A stretch of 64,000 nucleotides of DNA from the NCBI GenBank assembly GCA_030268105.1, contig BSDZ01000010.1, positions 2,952,001 to 3,016,000 on the forward strand. The letters are read 5' to 3'. Of this stretch, positions 10,200-21,874 are shown piece by piece (the first letter of the stretch is position 1; every line of letters starts with the position of its first letter). A program made the position numbers and the translations under genes. The DNA comes from Volvox africanus (lineage: Eukaryota; Chlorophyta; Chlorophyceae; Chlamydomonadales; Volvocaceae). The notes under the pieces are model-generated. The model saw only the letters and a program-made list of their open reading frames with translations, did no database searches and had not been told where the DNA came from.

Positions 10200-11303
10200 C
10201 TAGTTGTTGTTCTCAAGTCTGCTATATGAGACTTGCAAGTGTTCGAAGGCTTTGAAGGCCAACGCCCTGTGTTGCCCACCGAGCAGGTGACGGTGTGGGT
10301 TCACCTGCCACCTGAGCCTGTCGTACACAGCCTTCCGTCCCTGGGTTTTGAACTTCTCCGGAGCAAGCTGGAAGATGAGACGGTCGCCAAGTGCCTCATC
10401 TTCCAGTTTGCTAAGTGTGATCACCCACTCAACCACATCCGCATTTGTAAGCCCCTCAGTGGGTATGACGACATGGCTCACGTGCCGCAACCCGTTATCT
10501 GCACTTTGGGTATCCCCGCTTTCAGCCACGTCCCTCTCGTGGCACACCACATTATCCGCACTTTGGGTATCTCCGCTTTCGGCCATGTGCCTTTCGTTGC
10601 ACACCAACTTATCCGCACTTTGGGTATCTCCGCTTTCAGCCACCTCCCGCTGGTGGCACACCACGTTATCTGCACTTTGGGTATCTCCGCTTTCAGCCAC
10701 CTCCCGCTCGTGGCACACCACGTTATCTGCACTTTGGGTATCTCCGCTTTCGGCCACATGCCTTTCGTTGCACACCAACTTATCCGCACTTTGGGTATCT
10801 CCGCTTTCAGCCACGTCCCTCTCGTGGCACACCACGTTATCTGCACTTTGGGTATCTCCGCTTTCGGCCACGTGCCTTTCGTGGCACACCAACTTATCCG
10901 CACTTTGGGTATCCCCGCTTTCAGCCACGTGCCTCTCGTGGCACACCACATTATCCGCATTTTGGGTATCTCCGCTTTTGGCCACGTCCCGCTCGTGGCA
11001 CACCACATTATCCGCACTTTGGGTATCTCCGCTTTCGGCCACGTGCCTCTCGTAGTTAACCTCTTTGGTATCACTCTCATTATTGCCGATATGGACCACT
11101 GGCACCTCGTGGTCGATTTTGCTCTCGATGCTCTGCGCATCCTGGTGTTGGAACACAGACACCTCATAGTCAAACCCATCACTTTTGGTCCCATATTTCC
11201 AGGACTGAACTTCTTGGTCAGGCTCACTGACGTCTGCCTCGCTGGGTATCTCCATAGGAACGACTGTCTGAGAACCCATAATCCAGCCAGATATTTGCTG
11301 CAT
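10200..11303 (-). CDS. Hypothetical repeat protein, 10 repeats, J-like C-terminus (Y copy 2)
   Basis: Second copy of the Y frame, 367 codons, with the same N-terminal and C-terminal regions as copy 1 and exactly two fewer 19-residue repeats. The missing pair corresponds to the dimeric block duplicated in copy 1. The C-terminal region differs from copy 1 by a Lys-to-Arg change in the Y-x-K-L motif. The plus strand (10233-11432) is also open, so the coding strand is unproven. Confidence 0.38.
   Translation of the reverse strand: MQQISGWIMGSQTVVPMEIPSEADVSEPDQEVQSWKYGTKSDGFDYEVSVFQHQDAQSIESKIDHEVPVVHIGNNESDTKEVNYERHVAESGDTQSADNVVCHERDVAKSGDTQNADNVVCHERHVAESGDTQSADKLVCHERHVAESGDTQSADNVVCHERDVAESGDTQSADKLVCNERHVAESGDTQSADNVVCHEREVAESGDTQSADNVVCHQREVAESGDTQSADKLVCNERHMAESGDTQSADNVVCHERDVAESGDTQSADNGLRHVSHVVIPTEGLTNADVVEWVITLSKLEDEALGDRLIFQLAPEKFKTQGRKAVYDRLRWQVNPHRHLLGGQHRALAFKAFEHLQVSYSRLENNN
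10494..11053. repeat. 57-bp minisatellite, about 9.8 copies (Y copy 2)
   Basis: Same unit as at 6872-7545 with a different order of variants (Val/Met and Asp/His/Glu codons on the minus strand). The ends of the array match copy 1, so variation is internal, as expected of slippage or unequal exchange inside the array. Confidence 0.95.
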
Positions 11304-12117
11304 GGACGGCAACCTAAGTTGCCAGCACAGCACCTTCGGCTGCAGATGCACCGCGGTCGAAGAGAGAAATATGGTCCTGCGGCAATGGGCGAAAAATTAA
11401 TTTTCTGTGACTTAAAATGGTTCAGGCTTTGACCTTGACCGTGAGGCGGCGGCGGCATCCCAATCACATACAGCTACAACGCAAGGAAAGCTGCCCATAT
11501 AGTTAATTTTAAATTAAGCTTAGCAAAGACATCGGTGGAGTCAGCCATGAAAATTGGAAAAGGCTCGAGCGTACCTTGGGTAGAAGACCTCGAAGCATGT
11601 CCGCGCCAGGTAGAAGATGCCACTGAGCATGGCTTTTAGGACGGGCCTAGCGACACAGCTCATGGTATCTGAATCCACGCAAACAAGCAAGCCTATCCAA
11701 AGACCAGGTGTGCTTGCAGCTTAAGGCCGCGGTGTGCGTATGTTGAAAGTCAGGTTCGATAGAGATAGAGTGTGCAGAGCAGGTAGCAGTAAACAACGTT
11801 GCATTTAAAACGCTGTAGTGAGAAAATGCGCACTGAACGGCCTAAGTAGCAAAAGTTTGATGAAAGTACGGCGGAGAGTGTACCTCCATCATAATCTGCC
11901 CTGCCAGGGGCTTCTTTACATATGTGAGAAATTTTGAGGTATTTCGTTGCTTAGGGAAAGCTTTCAATCAATCCACGGTTATGATGGCACAGGGAAGTTA
12001 TGTGCATTCAGTACTAAGCTGGAACCACGGCCAGTAGCGTCTGTGGACGACGCGAAGTTGAACCTCTCTTTCCTAGGATAGAATTTGCAGCTCTCAGCGT
12101 TGTATTATGGAATTATG

Positions 12118-15100
12118 AGGCCTTGGCGCATGCTCTTTCACGCTTCGATGCCTTTGATTTTCCTTCAAAGAGACTTATTATCGAACACGTTTCAGTGGAA
12201 GATAAGCGCGTGGAGGGGAGATGCCACGAGAGAGCTGTGCGTGTGGGGGCGTTGACGCGCGGCGGGCAGCAGCTGGGGCGCAGTCAGTTGGGGCTCAGCC
12301 ATATAGGCGCTTGCCAGGAGCCTCTTTGTCCGACACCATGGATCCGGCGCGATCCATGCACCCAGCGCACTTGTGAAGCGGATGGAGCTTGCTGTGTCGT
12401 TGATTATGCAGTTTTATTCATAGTATATGCGCTGTATCCACAACGAGCTATGGGTAGCCGGAGATGAACCGTTCAAATAAATGCATGTTGGGCATTAGAC
12501 TACGTGTGTATGAGGCCGAATGGCCGTGCCTATTTATACATTGATCAGGACGTATTCACATACGGCTGGTAGAGGATGCCACGGCATGGGAACAGTGACA
12601 TCCACGCCTGATGGCTGGTGCGTGCTCGTGCCTTCATGCGTATCTAATTTTTGGATGGGCTGCGGGCTGAACGTTTGTGTATGTTTGTGTATGATACGTT
12701 CACGTTCACTGTTTGAAAACTAGTTTGATAAGCCTCACCCCGCCGTTGGTATGGGCTATGGGTATGTGTTTATACCCCTTCACGTGATATGTTGATGATG
12801 AGCATGTGAACCATGCAGCTGTGTTGACTGCATTACCGAGCTACTAATGCAGCTGTGTAAACATTTTGCCGTATGCGTTAATTGCGTAGGCGTGTACTCA
12901 GACAGGAAGGGCGCAGAAAGCTGAAACATTATGATATCTTGTCACAGTGTAGGGGCTACGCAGCAAATATGGAATTATTGACGAGGGTCTGAGCTCAGGG
13001 TGTGCGTGGTTAAGAAAATTACATGAAACACAAACAGAATTGTGGATGTACCAATCACGATATAGTACAAAACATAGGTATCAGAGTCTGCCCAATTAAG
13101 GGTGGTATCGAAAGACACCGAATATGAATTCAAAGCCCCATATATATGTTTCGTTCCAGGGACAGGCAAAGTGTCCAAGGAAGCTCCCAAGGATCCTGGT
13201 TCGCATGACAGTGAGCATACAAGCATGGCTTGTTGCCCGTGGCCACCGGCATGAAGCCATGCCTGCGGCCGTGCGCCCCACCCAAGCTGAGACCTGTTAT
13301 TGCGTCGTCCAACACCTCCGTCTACTGCCTCCCCTTGGTCCGTAGCCCTTCTGCCCGGTCGCCTGACAACTGCCGCACCCATTCACACCATCCCCGCACA
13401 TGCAGCCTGTCTGGCGAGCTAAATAACGCATACTAGAATGGGGCATAACAAATTCACCACGCAACCAAATTTTGGCACGAAACAATCCAACAAACACGAC
13501 GTGTTTTTTGTCCCGAGACACTCTGATTATGACTCCAGGGGGACACGTTGTGCTTAGGGCCTAACAAGAGTTCGTTGAGGGTAGCTCCGGGCAAAAAGAG
13601 ACATGTATGGCTCCAGGGAACCACGTGAAACTTGATGAACAAACGAGGCTTACTGGGCCATATCGTGACCCCCCTTAAATCACTGCTGGGACACTCCCGA
13701 CGGCACGGACCAAGGGAGCTTTCGTTTATTTGCATGGAAATCATTAAACGGCTGCATACCCTCCTGCCACCAAATCCAATCCAGATCACGCACAGTATTA
13801 TCAATGCCGCCCCTTGGGAGAATACATGATCCCCAGCTTAGCATGTGTACTCGGGTAACGGGGATAGTAGAAAGCAAAGCGGCACTGCTAGCTATTGAAC
13901 AGCTCATTATGCATAGCCATATCACCCATGAAGCAGTGACATTGATACCCGGCGTCCACGAAAACCCACTAAGCCTCCATCCGCACACTTGCGCAGCCGA
14001 AGCTAGCACAAGTTGACAGCAAGCCGAGTGAAATTTCGACCCGCACAGACAGGCCAGCCCTTGAGGCCAAGCGCGCCAATCACCAGATGAGCAGATGCAT
14101 AAAACCGCGCAAACTCAGATATCGCCAGAACTCCAGCCGGGTGCGCTCACCATGCAGCGATAACTCCATTTCCCCCGTTCACCACCGCACAACGCATGCA
14201 TGCACATGCCCCTTCCTGTCAGGACCCACCGCAACACAGTGAATTGACCGCCTGCCCGTGCAAGCGCATTTCTCTAAAGACAGCCCTGTGTTCGGACTGC
14301 GCTACAGCTTGTAGGGCGCGCCTGGCGACTGCTGCTGGGCGGGAGGGCTGTACCAGCTCCAGATATCTGGTGACTGCTGCTGAACCAGCCCTAGCTATCT
14401 GGTGACATGTACTTGGTGACCTGCGACGGACGCGCCAGTATAGGGACGGAAAGGCTGTGTTGAGCAGCAGTGAGGTCGCAAGCGGATCCTTACAATACCA
14501 AAGACATAGCGACTGTCCATGAAGGTAAAATGTAGCTCCGGCGGAGTGCGCCAGCACGGGACTGGAGCATCTGGGTTGTATGTTGGACAAGCTGGATAGG
14601 GGTACAGGCTACACCGCGCGCAGCTGGGCTAGGGTATTTAGACGGAAACGTGGCGGGCAGGTGATAGCGACATGCGGAATAAGGGCAGAGCAGCGGCCGC
14701 GTTGAAATTTGCACTAGCAGGCTCGCTTTGCAGATGCTTGTTTACATCCGCGCACATGCAGCCGTTTTGCCTTTGTTTTCCTCACGTGATCCCTGACTTA
14801 CTTACCCTTACAACAAAGGTCCATCCCTCCGCACCTTAATCAGAGATCCCAGGTCCCGTACCTGTGGGCTCGTCACTCTCCAAGGCTGTGCGTCCCTCAC
14901 TCATCACTTGACCAGGCGCTGTGTTGGTGAGGGCCTCGCTCGAGCAAGTCTCCGCAAAAAGTGAAGAAAACAGAAATCCCCTCAACAGTCTAGGACACGA
15001 CCTCGCCACCAGCTTCTTGATTTCGGATCCAAGTTGCAAAATGCCACCGACACGCCTGATGCATGGCTTTGAAGCGGTTGCGGCTTACCAATGGGAGAAT

Positions 15101-16523
15101 AAGGTGCTAACTGGCGACAAATTCAAGGTTGGAGAGAGAGAAAAAGATGGAGAAGAAGAGAGTGGGGATAAGGCAGCTGGGCGGAGGGCGGGTGTGGGAG
15201 GGGGCAGGGCGGGGATTCAGCTTGGACGAGGGCTTGTTCGTTCGTTCTAGGGGTGCAAGCACCATACCTTCGACCTAATAAGCACCACCATACGAAGCAC
15301 TGTTCTCTGTACGAAAATGCTTTGCTCGCCAGCCAGCTTGACCGGCCCCTGCATGCCGCATCATCTGCATAGGCTGTCTTTGGCATCGTAGACAAGAATA
15401 CTGCGAATTTAAAGCTGCGAACTTAAATTCAACAGGGCGACGGCCGCTGTTGGAATTCCACAAGCTCCGCCCAGGGTCTTCAGACTTCTGGAGTGCGGCG
15501 ATCACAAACAGGTACGTCAGCGCGCTTACGCATGTACACACGGACGGACCCAGAGGTCCCTGTTCGGACCCCTGCACGGACTCGACAACTTGGTACCTGT
15601 CAAGGTGCTGCTGACGGTTGCGTGGCTGACATACGCATTTCATTTGTACAAGGCCTACGTGCAGGCAAAGAAACCGCGTTGCCACCCTGCGCAGTACCTC
15701 GGTGGCGTTGGTTTCCATACAGACATTATCAGCAGCTGTTGCTCCTATACGTGCTCGTATTGATTGCTGTGTGATATGTATGTACCAGTTCAACAATTCA
15801 AGAACCCTATCTAGCATTCACTACTGCATTCACTACTGCAACGTAAAGTTCTCTCGATATGATGAAATGTTTTAAGATTATAAGACGGTTGGTCGGTCAT
15901 GTATCAAGGCCTACCGCGTCTGACTTCCTGCAATGGCAACTATGGAAACGCCTGGCCGTTGCACACATATTCTTGATTCAGGGAACTAAAGAAAATAAGT
16001 TCGAGACGAAAAGGCAAATAAAATTGTTCGATGCTCTTACGAGCAAGCCCATCGGTGAAGCTGTCACGTCGAGAAGCGCGATGGATCAACGGTGAACTGA
16101 CAAGACTGTCGAAGCTCCCAGACCAACGATTTGATTGCATTTGCATAGTTGTGAGAACTAAATAAGGGTTAAGTGTATATGAATTTTTCGGGCAATCCTT
16201 CAATCCCTACCGTAATTGTTTTGCTATTGCTTCATAAACGCGTGAGTGCAGCGGTTGACCAAGGAATCGGGGAGGTCAAACTCATCAAAATCCACATCTA
16301 CCAACAGGCACCTAAAACACACACATTTGAAGTCCGTTGCTGCAACTTGCATGGTATGAAAGGTTACAACGTATCCCAAATTTCTCGTTTCTACCTTTCC
16401 TCGTTTTCCTTTTCTCGTTTCGTTTCCTCTCGTGCGACTTAAAGACGTCCGTCTTGACGACCGCCTGGCCGCCCCAACGTCCGCCTCCCACTTTCATCAA
16501 AGTATGGCATCTACGTGTGTATC
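12118..16523. repeat. Tandem unit 4: C-long + X body
   Basis: Nearly identical to unit 1 throughout, including the pyrimidine-rich X end (about 16380-16440), the 135-codon minus ORF (12975-13382) and the G-run (from 15179). No recognised gene. Confidence 0.9.
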
Positions 16524-19500
16524 AGGCCTTGGAGCATGCTCTTTCACGCTTCGATGCCTTTGATTTTCCTTCAAAGAGACTTATTATCGAACACGTTTCA
16601 CTGGAAGAACGAGCTATGGGTAGCCGGAGATGAACCGTTCAAATAAATGCATGTTGGGCATTAGACTACGTGTGTATGAGGCCGAATGGCCGTGCCTATT
16701 TATACATTGATCAGGACGTATTCACATACGGCTGGTAGAGGATGCCACGGCATGGGAACAGTGACATCCACGCCTGATGGCTGGTGCGTGCTCGTGCCTT
16801 CATGCGTATCTAATTTTTGGATGGGCTGCGGGCTGAACGTTTGTGTATGTTTGTGTATGATACGTTCACGTTCACTGTTTGAAAACTAGTTTGATAAGCC
16901 TCACCCCGCCGTTGGTATGGGCTATGGGTATGTGTTTATACCCCTTCACGTGATATGTTGATGATGAGCATGTGAACCATGCAGCTGTGTTGACTGCATT
17001 ACCGAGCTACTAATGCAGCTGTGTAAACATTTTGCCGTATGCGTTAATTGCGTAGGCGTGTACTCAGACAGGAAGGGCGCAGAAAGCTGAAACATTATGA
17101 TATCTTGTCACAGTGTAGGGGCTACGCAGCAAATATGGAATTATTGACGAGGGTCTGAGCTCAGGGTGTGCGTGGTTAAGAAAATTACATGAAACACAAA
17201 CAGAATTGTGGATGTACCAATCACGATATAGTACAAAACATAGGTATCAGAGTCTGCCCAATTAAGGGTGATATCGAAAGACACCGAATATGAATTCAAA
17301 GCCCCATATATATGTTTCGTTCCAGGGACAGGCAAAGTGTCCAAGGAAGCTCCCAAGGATCCTGGTTCGCATGACAGTGAGCATACAAGCATGGCTTGTT
17401 GCCCGTGGCCACCGGCATGAAGCCATGCCTGCGGCCGTGCGCCCCACCCAAGCTGAGACCTGTTATTGCGTCGTCCAACACCTCCGTCTACTGCCTCCCC
17501 TTGGTCCGTAGCCCTTCTGCCCGGTCGCCTGACAACTGCCGCACCCATTCACACCATCCCCGCACATGCAGCCTGTCTGGCGAGCTAAATAACGCATACT
17601 AGAATGGGGCATAACAAATTCACCACGCAACCAAATTTTGGCACGAAACAATCCAACAAACACGACGTGTTTTTTGTCCCGAGACACTCTGATTATGACT
17701 CCAGGGGGACACGTTGTGCTTAGGGCCTAACAAGAGTTCGTTGAGGGTAGCTCCGGGCAAAAAGAGACATGTATGGCTCCAGGGAACCACGTGAAACTTG
17801 ATGAACAAACGAGGCTTACTGGGCCATATCGTGACCCCCCTTAAATCACTGCTGGGACACTCCCGACGGCACGGACCAAGGGAGCTTTCGTTTATTTGCA
17901 TGGAAATCATTAAACGGCTGCATACCCTCCTTCCACCAAATCCAATCCAGATCACGCACAGTATTATCAATGCCGCCCCTTGGGAGAATACATGATCCCC
18001 AGCTTAGCATGTGTACTCGGGTAACGGGGATAGTAGAAAGCAAAGCGGTACTGCTAGCTATTGAACAGCTCATTATGCATAGCCATATCACCCATGAAGC
18101 AGTGACATTGATACCCGGCGTCCACGAAAACCCACTAAGCCTCCATCCGCACACTTGCGCAGCCGAAGCTAGCACAAGTTGACAGCAAGCCGAGTGAAAT
18201 TTCGACCCGCACAGACAGGCCAGCCCTTGAGGCCAAGCGCGCCAATCACCAGATGAGCAGATGCATAAAACCGCGCAAACTCAGATATCGCCAGAACTCC
18301 AGCCGGGTGCGCTCACCATGCAGCGATAACTCCATTTCCCCCGTTCACCACCGCACAACGCATGCATGCACATGCCCCTTCCTGTCAGGACCCACCGCAA
18401 CACAGTGAATTGACCGCCTGCCCGTGCAAGCGCATTTCTCTAAAGACAGCCCTATGTTCGGACTGCGCTACAGCTTGTAGGGCGCGCCTGGCGACTGCTG
18501 CTGGGCGGGAGGGCTGTACCAGCTCCAGATATCTGGTGACTGCTGCTGAACCAGCCCTAGCTATCTGGTGACATGTACTTGGTGACCTGCGACGGACGCG
18601 CCAGTATAGGGACGGAAAGGCTGTGTTGAGCAGCAGTGAGGTCGCAAGCGGATCCTTACAATACCAAAGACATAGCGACTGTCCATGAAGGTAAAATGTA
18701 GCTCCGGCGGAGTGCGCCAGCACGGGACTGGAGCATCTGGGTTGTATGTTGGACAAGCTGGATAGGGGTACAGGCTACACCGCGCGCAGCTGGGCTAGGG
18801 TATTTAGACGGAAACGTGGCGGGCAGGTGATAGCGACATGCGGAATAAGGGCAGAGCAGCGGCCGCGTTGAAATTTGCACTAGCAGGCTCGCTTTGCAGA
18901 TGCTTGTTTACATCCGCGCACATGCAGCCGTTTTGCCTTTGTTTTCCTCACGTGATCCCTGACTTACTTACCCTTACAACAAAGGTCCATCCCTCCGCAC
19001 CTTAATCAGAGATCCCAGGTCCCGTACCTGTGGGCTCGTCACTCTCCAAGGCTGTGCGTCCCTCGCTCATCACTTGACCAGGCGCTGTGTTGGTGAGGGC
19101 CTCGCTCGAGCAAGTCTCCGCAAAAAGTGAAGAAAACAGAAATCCCCTCAACAGTCTAGGACACGACCTCGCCACCAGCTTCTTGATTTCGGATCCAAGT
19201 TGCAAAATGCCACCGACACGCCTGATGCATGGCTTTGAAGCGGTTGCGGCTTACCAATGGGAGAATAAGGTGCTAACTGGCTACAAATTCAAGGTTGGAG
19301 AGAGAGAAAAAGATGGAGAAGAAGAGAGTGGGGATAAGGCAGCTGGGCGGAGGGCGGGTGTGGGAGGGGGCAGGGCGGGGATTCAGCTTGGACGAGGGCT
19401 TGTTCGTTCGTTCTAGGGGTGCAAGCACCATACCTTCGACCTAATAAGCACCACCATACGAAGCACTGTTCTCTGTACGAAAATGCTTTGCTCGCCAGCC

Positions 19501-20580
19501 AGCTTGACCGGCCCCTGCATGCCGCATCATCTGCATAGGCTGTCTTTGGCATCGTAGACAAGAATACTGCGAATTTAAAGCTGCGAACTTAAATTCAACA
19601 GGGCGACGGCCGCTGTTGGAATTCCACAAGCTCCGCCCAGGGTCTTCAGACTTCTGGAGTGCGGCGATCACAAACAGGTACGTCAGCGCGCTTACGCATG
19701 TACACAAGGACGGACCCAGAGGTCCCTGTTCGGACCCCTGCACGGACTCGACAACTTGGTACCTGTCAAGGTGCTGCTGACGGTTGCGTGGCTGACATAC
19801 GCATTTCATTTGTACAAGGCCTACGTGCAGGCAAAGAAACCGCGTTGCCACCCTGCGCAGTACCTCGGTGGCGTTGGTTTCCATACAGACATTATCAGCA
19901 GCTGTTGCTCCTATACGTGCTCGTATTGATTGCTGTGTGATATGTATGTACCAGTTCAACAATTCAAGAACCCTATCTAGCATTCACTACTGCATTCACT
20001 ACTGCAACGTAAAGTTCTCTCGATATGATGAAATGTTTTAAGATTATAAGACGGTTGGTCGGTCATGTATCAAGGCCTACCGCGTCTGACTTCCTGCAAT
20101 GGCAACTATGGAAACGCCTGGCCGTTGCACACATATTCTTGATTCAGGGAACTAAAGAAAATAAGTTCGAGACGAAAAGGCAAATAAAATTGTTCGATGC
20201 TCTTACGAGCAAGCCCATCGGTGAAGCTGTCACGTCGAGAAGCGCGATGGATCAACGGTGAACTGACAAGACTGTCGAAGCTCCCAGACCAACGATTTGA
20301 TTGCATTTGCATAGTTGTGAGAACTAAATAAGGGTTAAGTGTATATGAATTTTTCGGGCAATCCTTCAATCCCTACCGTAATTGTTTTGCTATTGCTTCA
20401 TAAACGCGTGAGTGCAGCGGTTGACCAAGGAATCGGGGAGGTCAAACTCATCAAAATCCACATCTACCAGCAGGCACCTAAAACACACACATTTAAAGTC
20501 CGTTGCTGCAACTTGCATGGTATGAAAGGTTACAACGTATCCCAAATTTCTCGTTTCTACCTTTCCAATGTCCTGTTCCT

Positions 20581-20585
20581 GTCCT
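20581..20585. repeat. Target-site duplication, left copy
   Basis: GTCCT lies directly before the left LTR and again at 28057-28061 directly after the right LTR. The sister unit 7 has a single GTCCT at 35448-35452 in otherwise matching flanks, which is the unoccupied site. A 5-bp duplication is typical of LTR retrotransposon integrases. Confidence 0.95.
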
Positions 20586-20685
20586 TGTTGTGCTACGGTT
20601 CCTGTCCTTGTTGCGTAGGTCGACGCGATCCTATGAGTCGAAGTGCTTTTGTGATGAACGCATTACATATGAATGAATTTGCATG

Positions 20686-20713
20686 ATATAAATGTATTCG
20701 CATACATTTATAT
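20686..20713. other. Perfect 12-bp hairpin in LTR
   Basis: ATATAAATGTAT and ATACATTTATAT pair around a 4-base loop TCGC. The same structure is at 27334-27361 in the right LTR. It could be a protein-binding palindrome or an RNA stem; no function is assigned. Confidence 0.6.
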
Positions 20714-20829
20714 ATGCATCTGGCATGTTGTCATTTATCCATCGCGACATCGCACCATGGCAAATCCGCCTAGCATGCATGAATGACCTAATCATTGAAG
20801 TGCGCATTATGCTCGTGCTACGAAACGAT

Positions 20830-20858
20830 AAGTAATATTATCTGATATAATATTACTT
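20830..20858. other. Second perfect 12-bp hairpin in LTR
   Basis: AAGTAATATTAT and ATAATATTACTT pair around the loop CTGAT. It is repeated at 27478-27506 in the right LTR. Function unknown. Confidence 0.6.
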
Positions 20859-21411
20859 CATTAAAGCACACGTGGAGAGCGCCGCACTCGTCGCGATGCA
20901 TGCCCTGCAACCGGATATCGTTATCCGGACCCTTGCATCATGCGAATGCCGGAAAGGCTTATACGTTGTTATGCGTAGACATCGCCTAGACGCAGTAGGG
21001 TTGTCACATCTAGGATCGGCCTCCTAATGTGAATCGTACGGCATTGCGATGCTGCGAGTATAACAGATGCGAGGACGGCTAAGCTAGACAAGATATCCGA
21101 CACCGGAGAACACTCGTGTGTTCTAAATTACTATTTCTATACACTATTCTACTTAGCCCGAGCTAAGCCTTAACTTCGCTAATCACCGCCGCGTGATGAT
21201 TGCTTGCTTCCGGCGCTGACGGCGATTTCGTCCATTGCATCGTTCTGATCCGTAAAACTGTAAGTTATATCTCTCCTCGTCTTGAAGTCTTCCGCTGTCT
21301 CTGTTTGCTCTCGCTTGCCTTGCTGTACTTGCAAGTGCTCGCGCATCGGTGTCGATAGTCTCCAGACGTGCAGATACTTATGAGCAAACGCGAACGAGAG
21401 GTACAACAATT

Positions 21412-21430
21412 TGGTATCGAGACAGGTTCG
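21412..21430 (+). other. Primer-binding site (tRNA-Met-like)
   Basis: TGGTATCGAGACAGGTTCG starts three bases after the left LTR. TGG complements the CCA end of a tRNA. The string resembles the common initiator-Met primer site (TGGTATC, then CAGGTT at near the usual spacing) with a few mismatches. The primer identity is inferred. Confidence 0.7.
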
Positions 21431-21475
21431 TTGCCTAACTGTCTCTCTTTGTCTAATCGGAAGTAGGTTCTTTCT

Positions 21476-21571
21476 ATGGCGAGTTCCAGCGACGAACCAC
21501 GAGGACCGCTAGATACTTTTGCCGAAGACTTAGGCCGCGCCGTTTTGGACGCCGCCACTTCCGGTTTGTAA
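21476..21571 (+). CDS. Upstream 31-codon ORF in the retrotransposon leader; possible first gag exon
   Basis: Starts at the first ATG I see after the primer site (21476) and ends at TAA 21569-21571. Its composition (MASSSDEPRGPLDTF and onward) looks like a Gag N-terminus. A candidate intron 21564-21634 (GTTTGT ... GTCGCAG) would join it in frame to the open stretch 21635-21787. A second candidate intron 21788-21914 (GTAGGC ... CCTAG) would join that in frame to gag. Both introns would be phase 1. Alternatively it is a short regulatory uORF. No transcript evidence is available here. Confidence 0.35.
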   Translation: MASSSDEPRGPLDTFAEDLGRAVLDAATSGL

Positions 21572-21874
21572 TTGTTTAATTGCTTTTACTTAGATTGTTG
21601 CACTTGTTGTGTAAGTGTACGCTCTGAGTCGCAGGTAATCTCAGTGCACCGGCATTGCTTGCCGCGGCGACTGAGACCGGCGTTCGTCCGGACCAGTTGG
21701 CGACTCTCATTGCTCAAACTACGGAGATCAGGACTCAGCTGGGCAATTACTTGCTGAGTTTGCTGAATCTTCTCAAGAGTACTGTCGGTAGGCTCACCGA
21801 ATCGCTTTGTACTCTTGCCTTTGCGATAGAAGTCGGCTTCTATTACGCAAAACTAGGGTATCGTTTCGTGCTCC

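Larger units (their letters stand above)
8610..12117. repeat. Tandem unit 3: C-long + Y body
   Basis: C-long (8610 to about 9688) is followed by a Y body. The 5' half of C matches other copies that follow a Y body, while its 3' half (GATGACGAGC, CTACTAGAGC) matches copies that precede a Y body. The minisatellite has about 9.8 units here. The tail after about 11304 has no recognisable gene. About 3.5 kb. Confidence 0.9.
20586..21408 (+). repeat. Left (5') LTR, 823 bp
   Basis: Begins TGTTGTGCTACGG and ends GGTACAACA. It contains two perfect 12-bp hairpins (20686-20713 and 20830-20858) and a 7-bp hairpin (20911-20928) in its AT-rich first half. A TATATA at 20709-20714 could be a promoter element, but it lies inside the first hairpin. 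Bases about 20601-20613 differ from the right LTR and repeat the sequence just outside the element (GTTCCTGTCCTTGTTG occurs twice, 7 bases apart). Confidence 0.95.
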
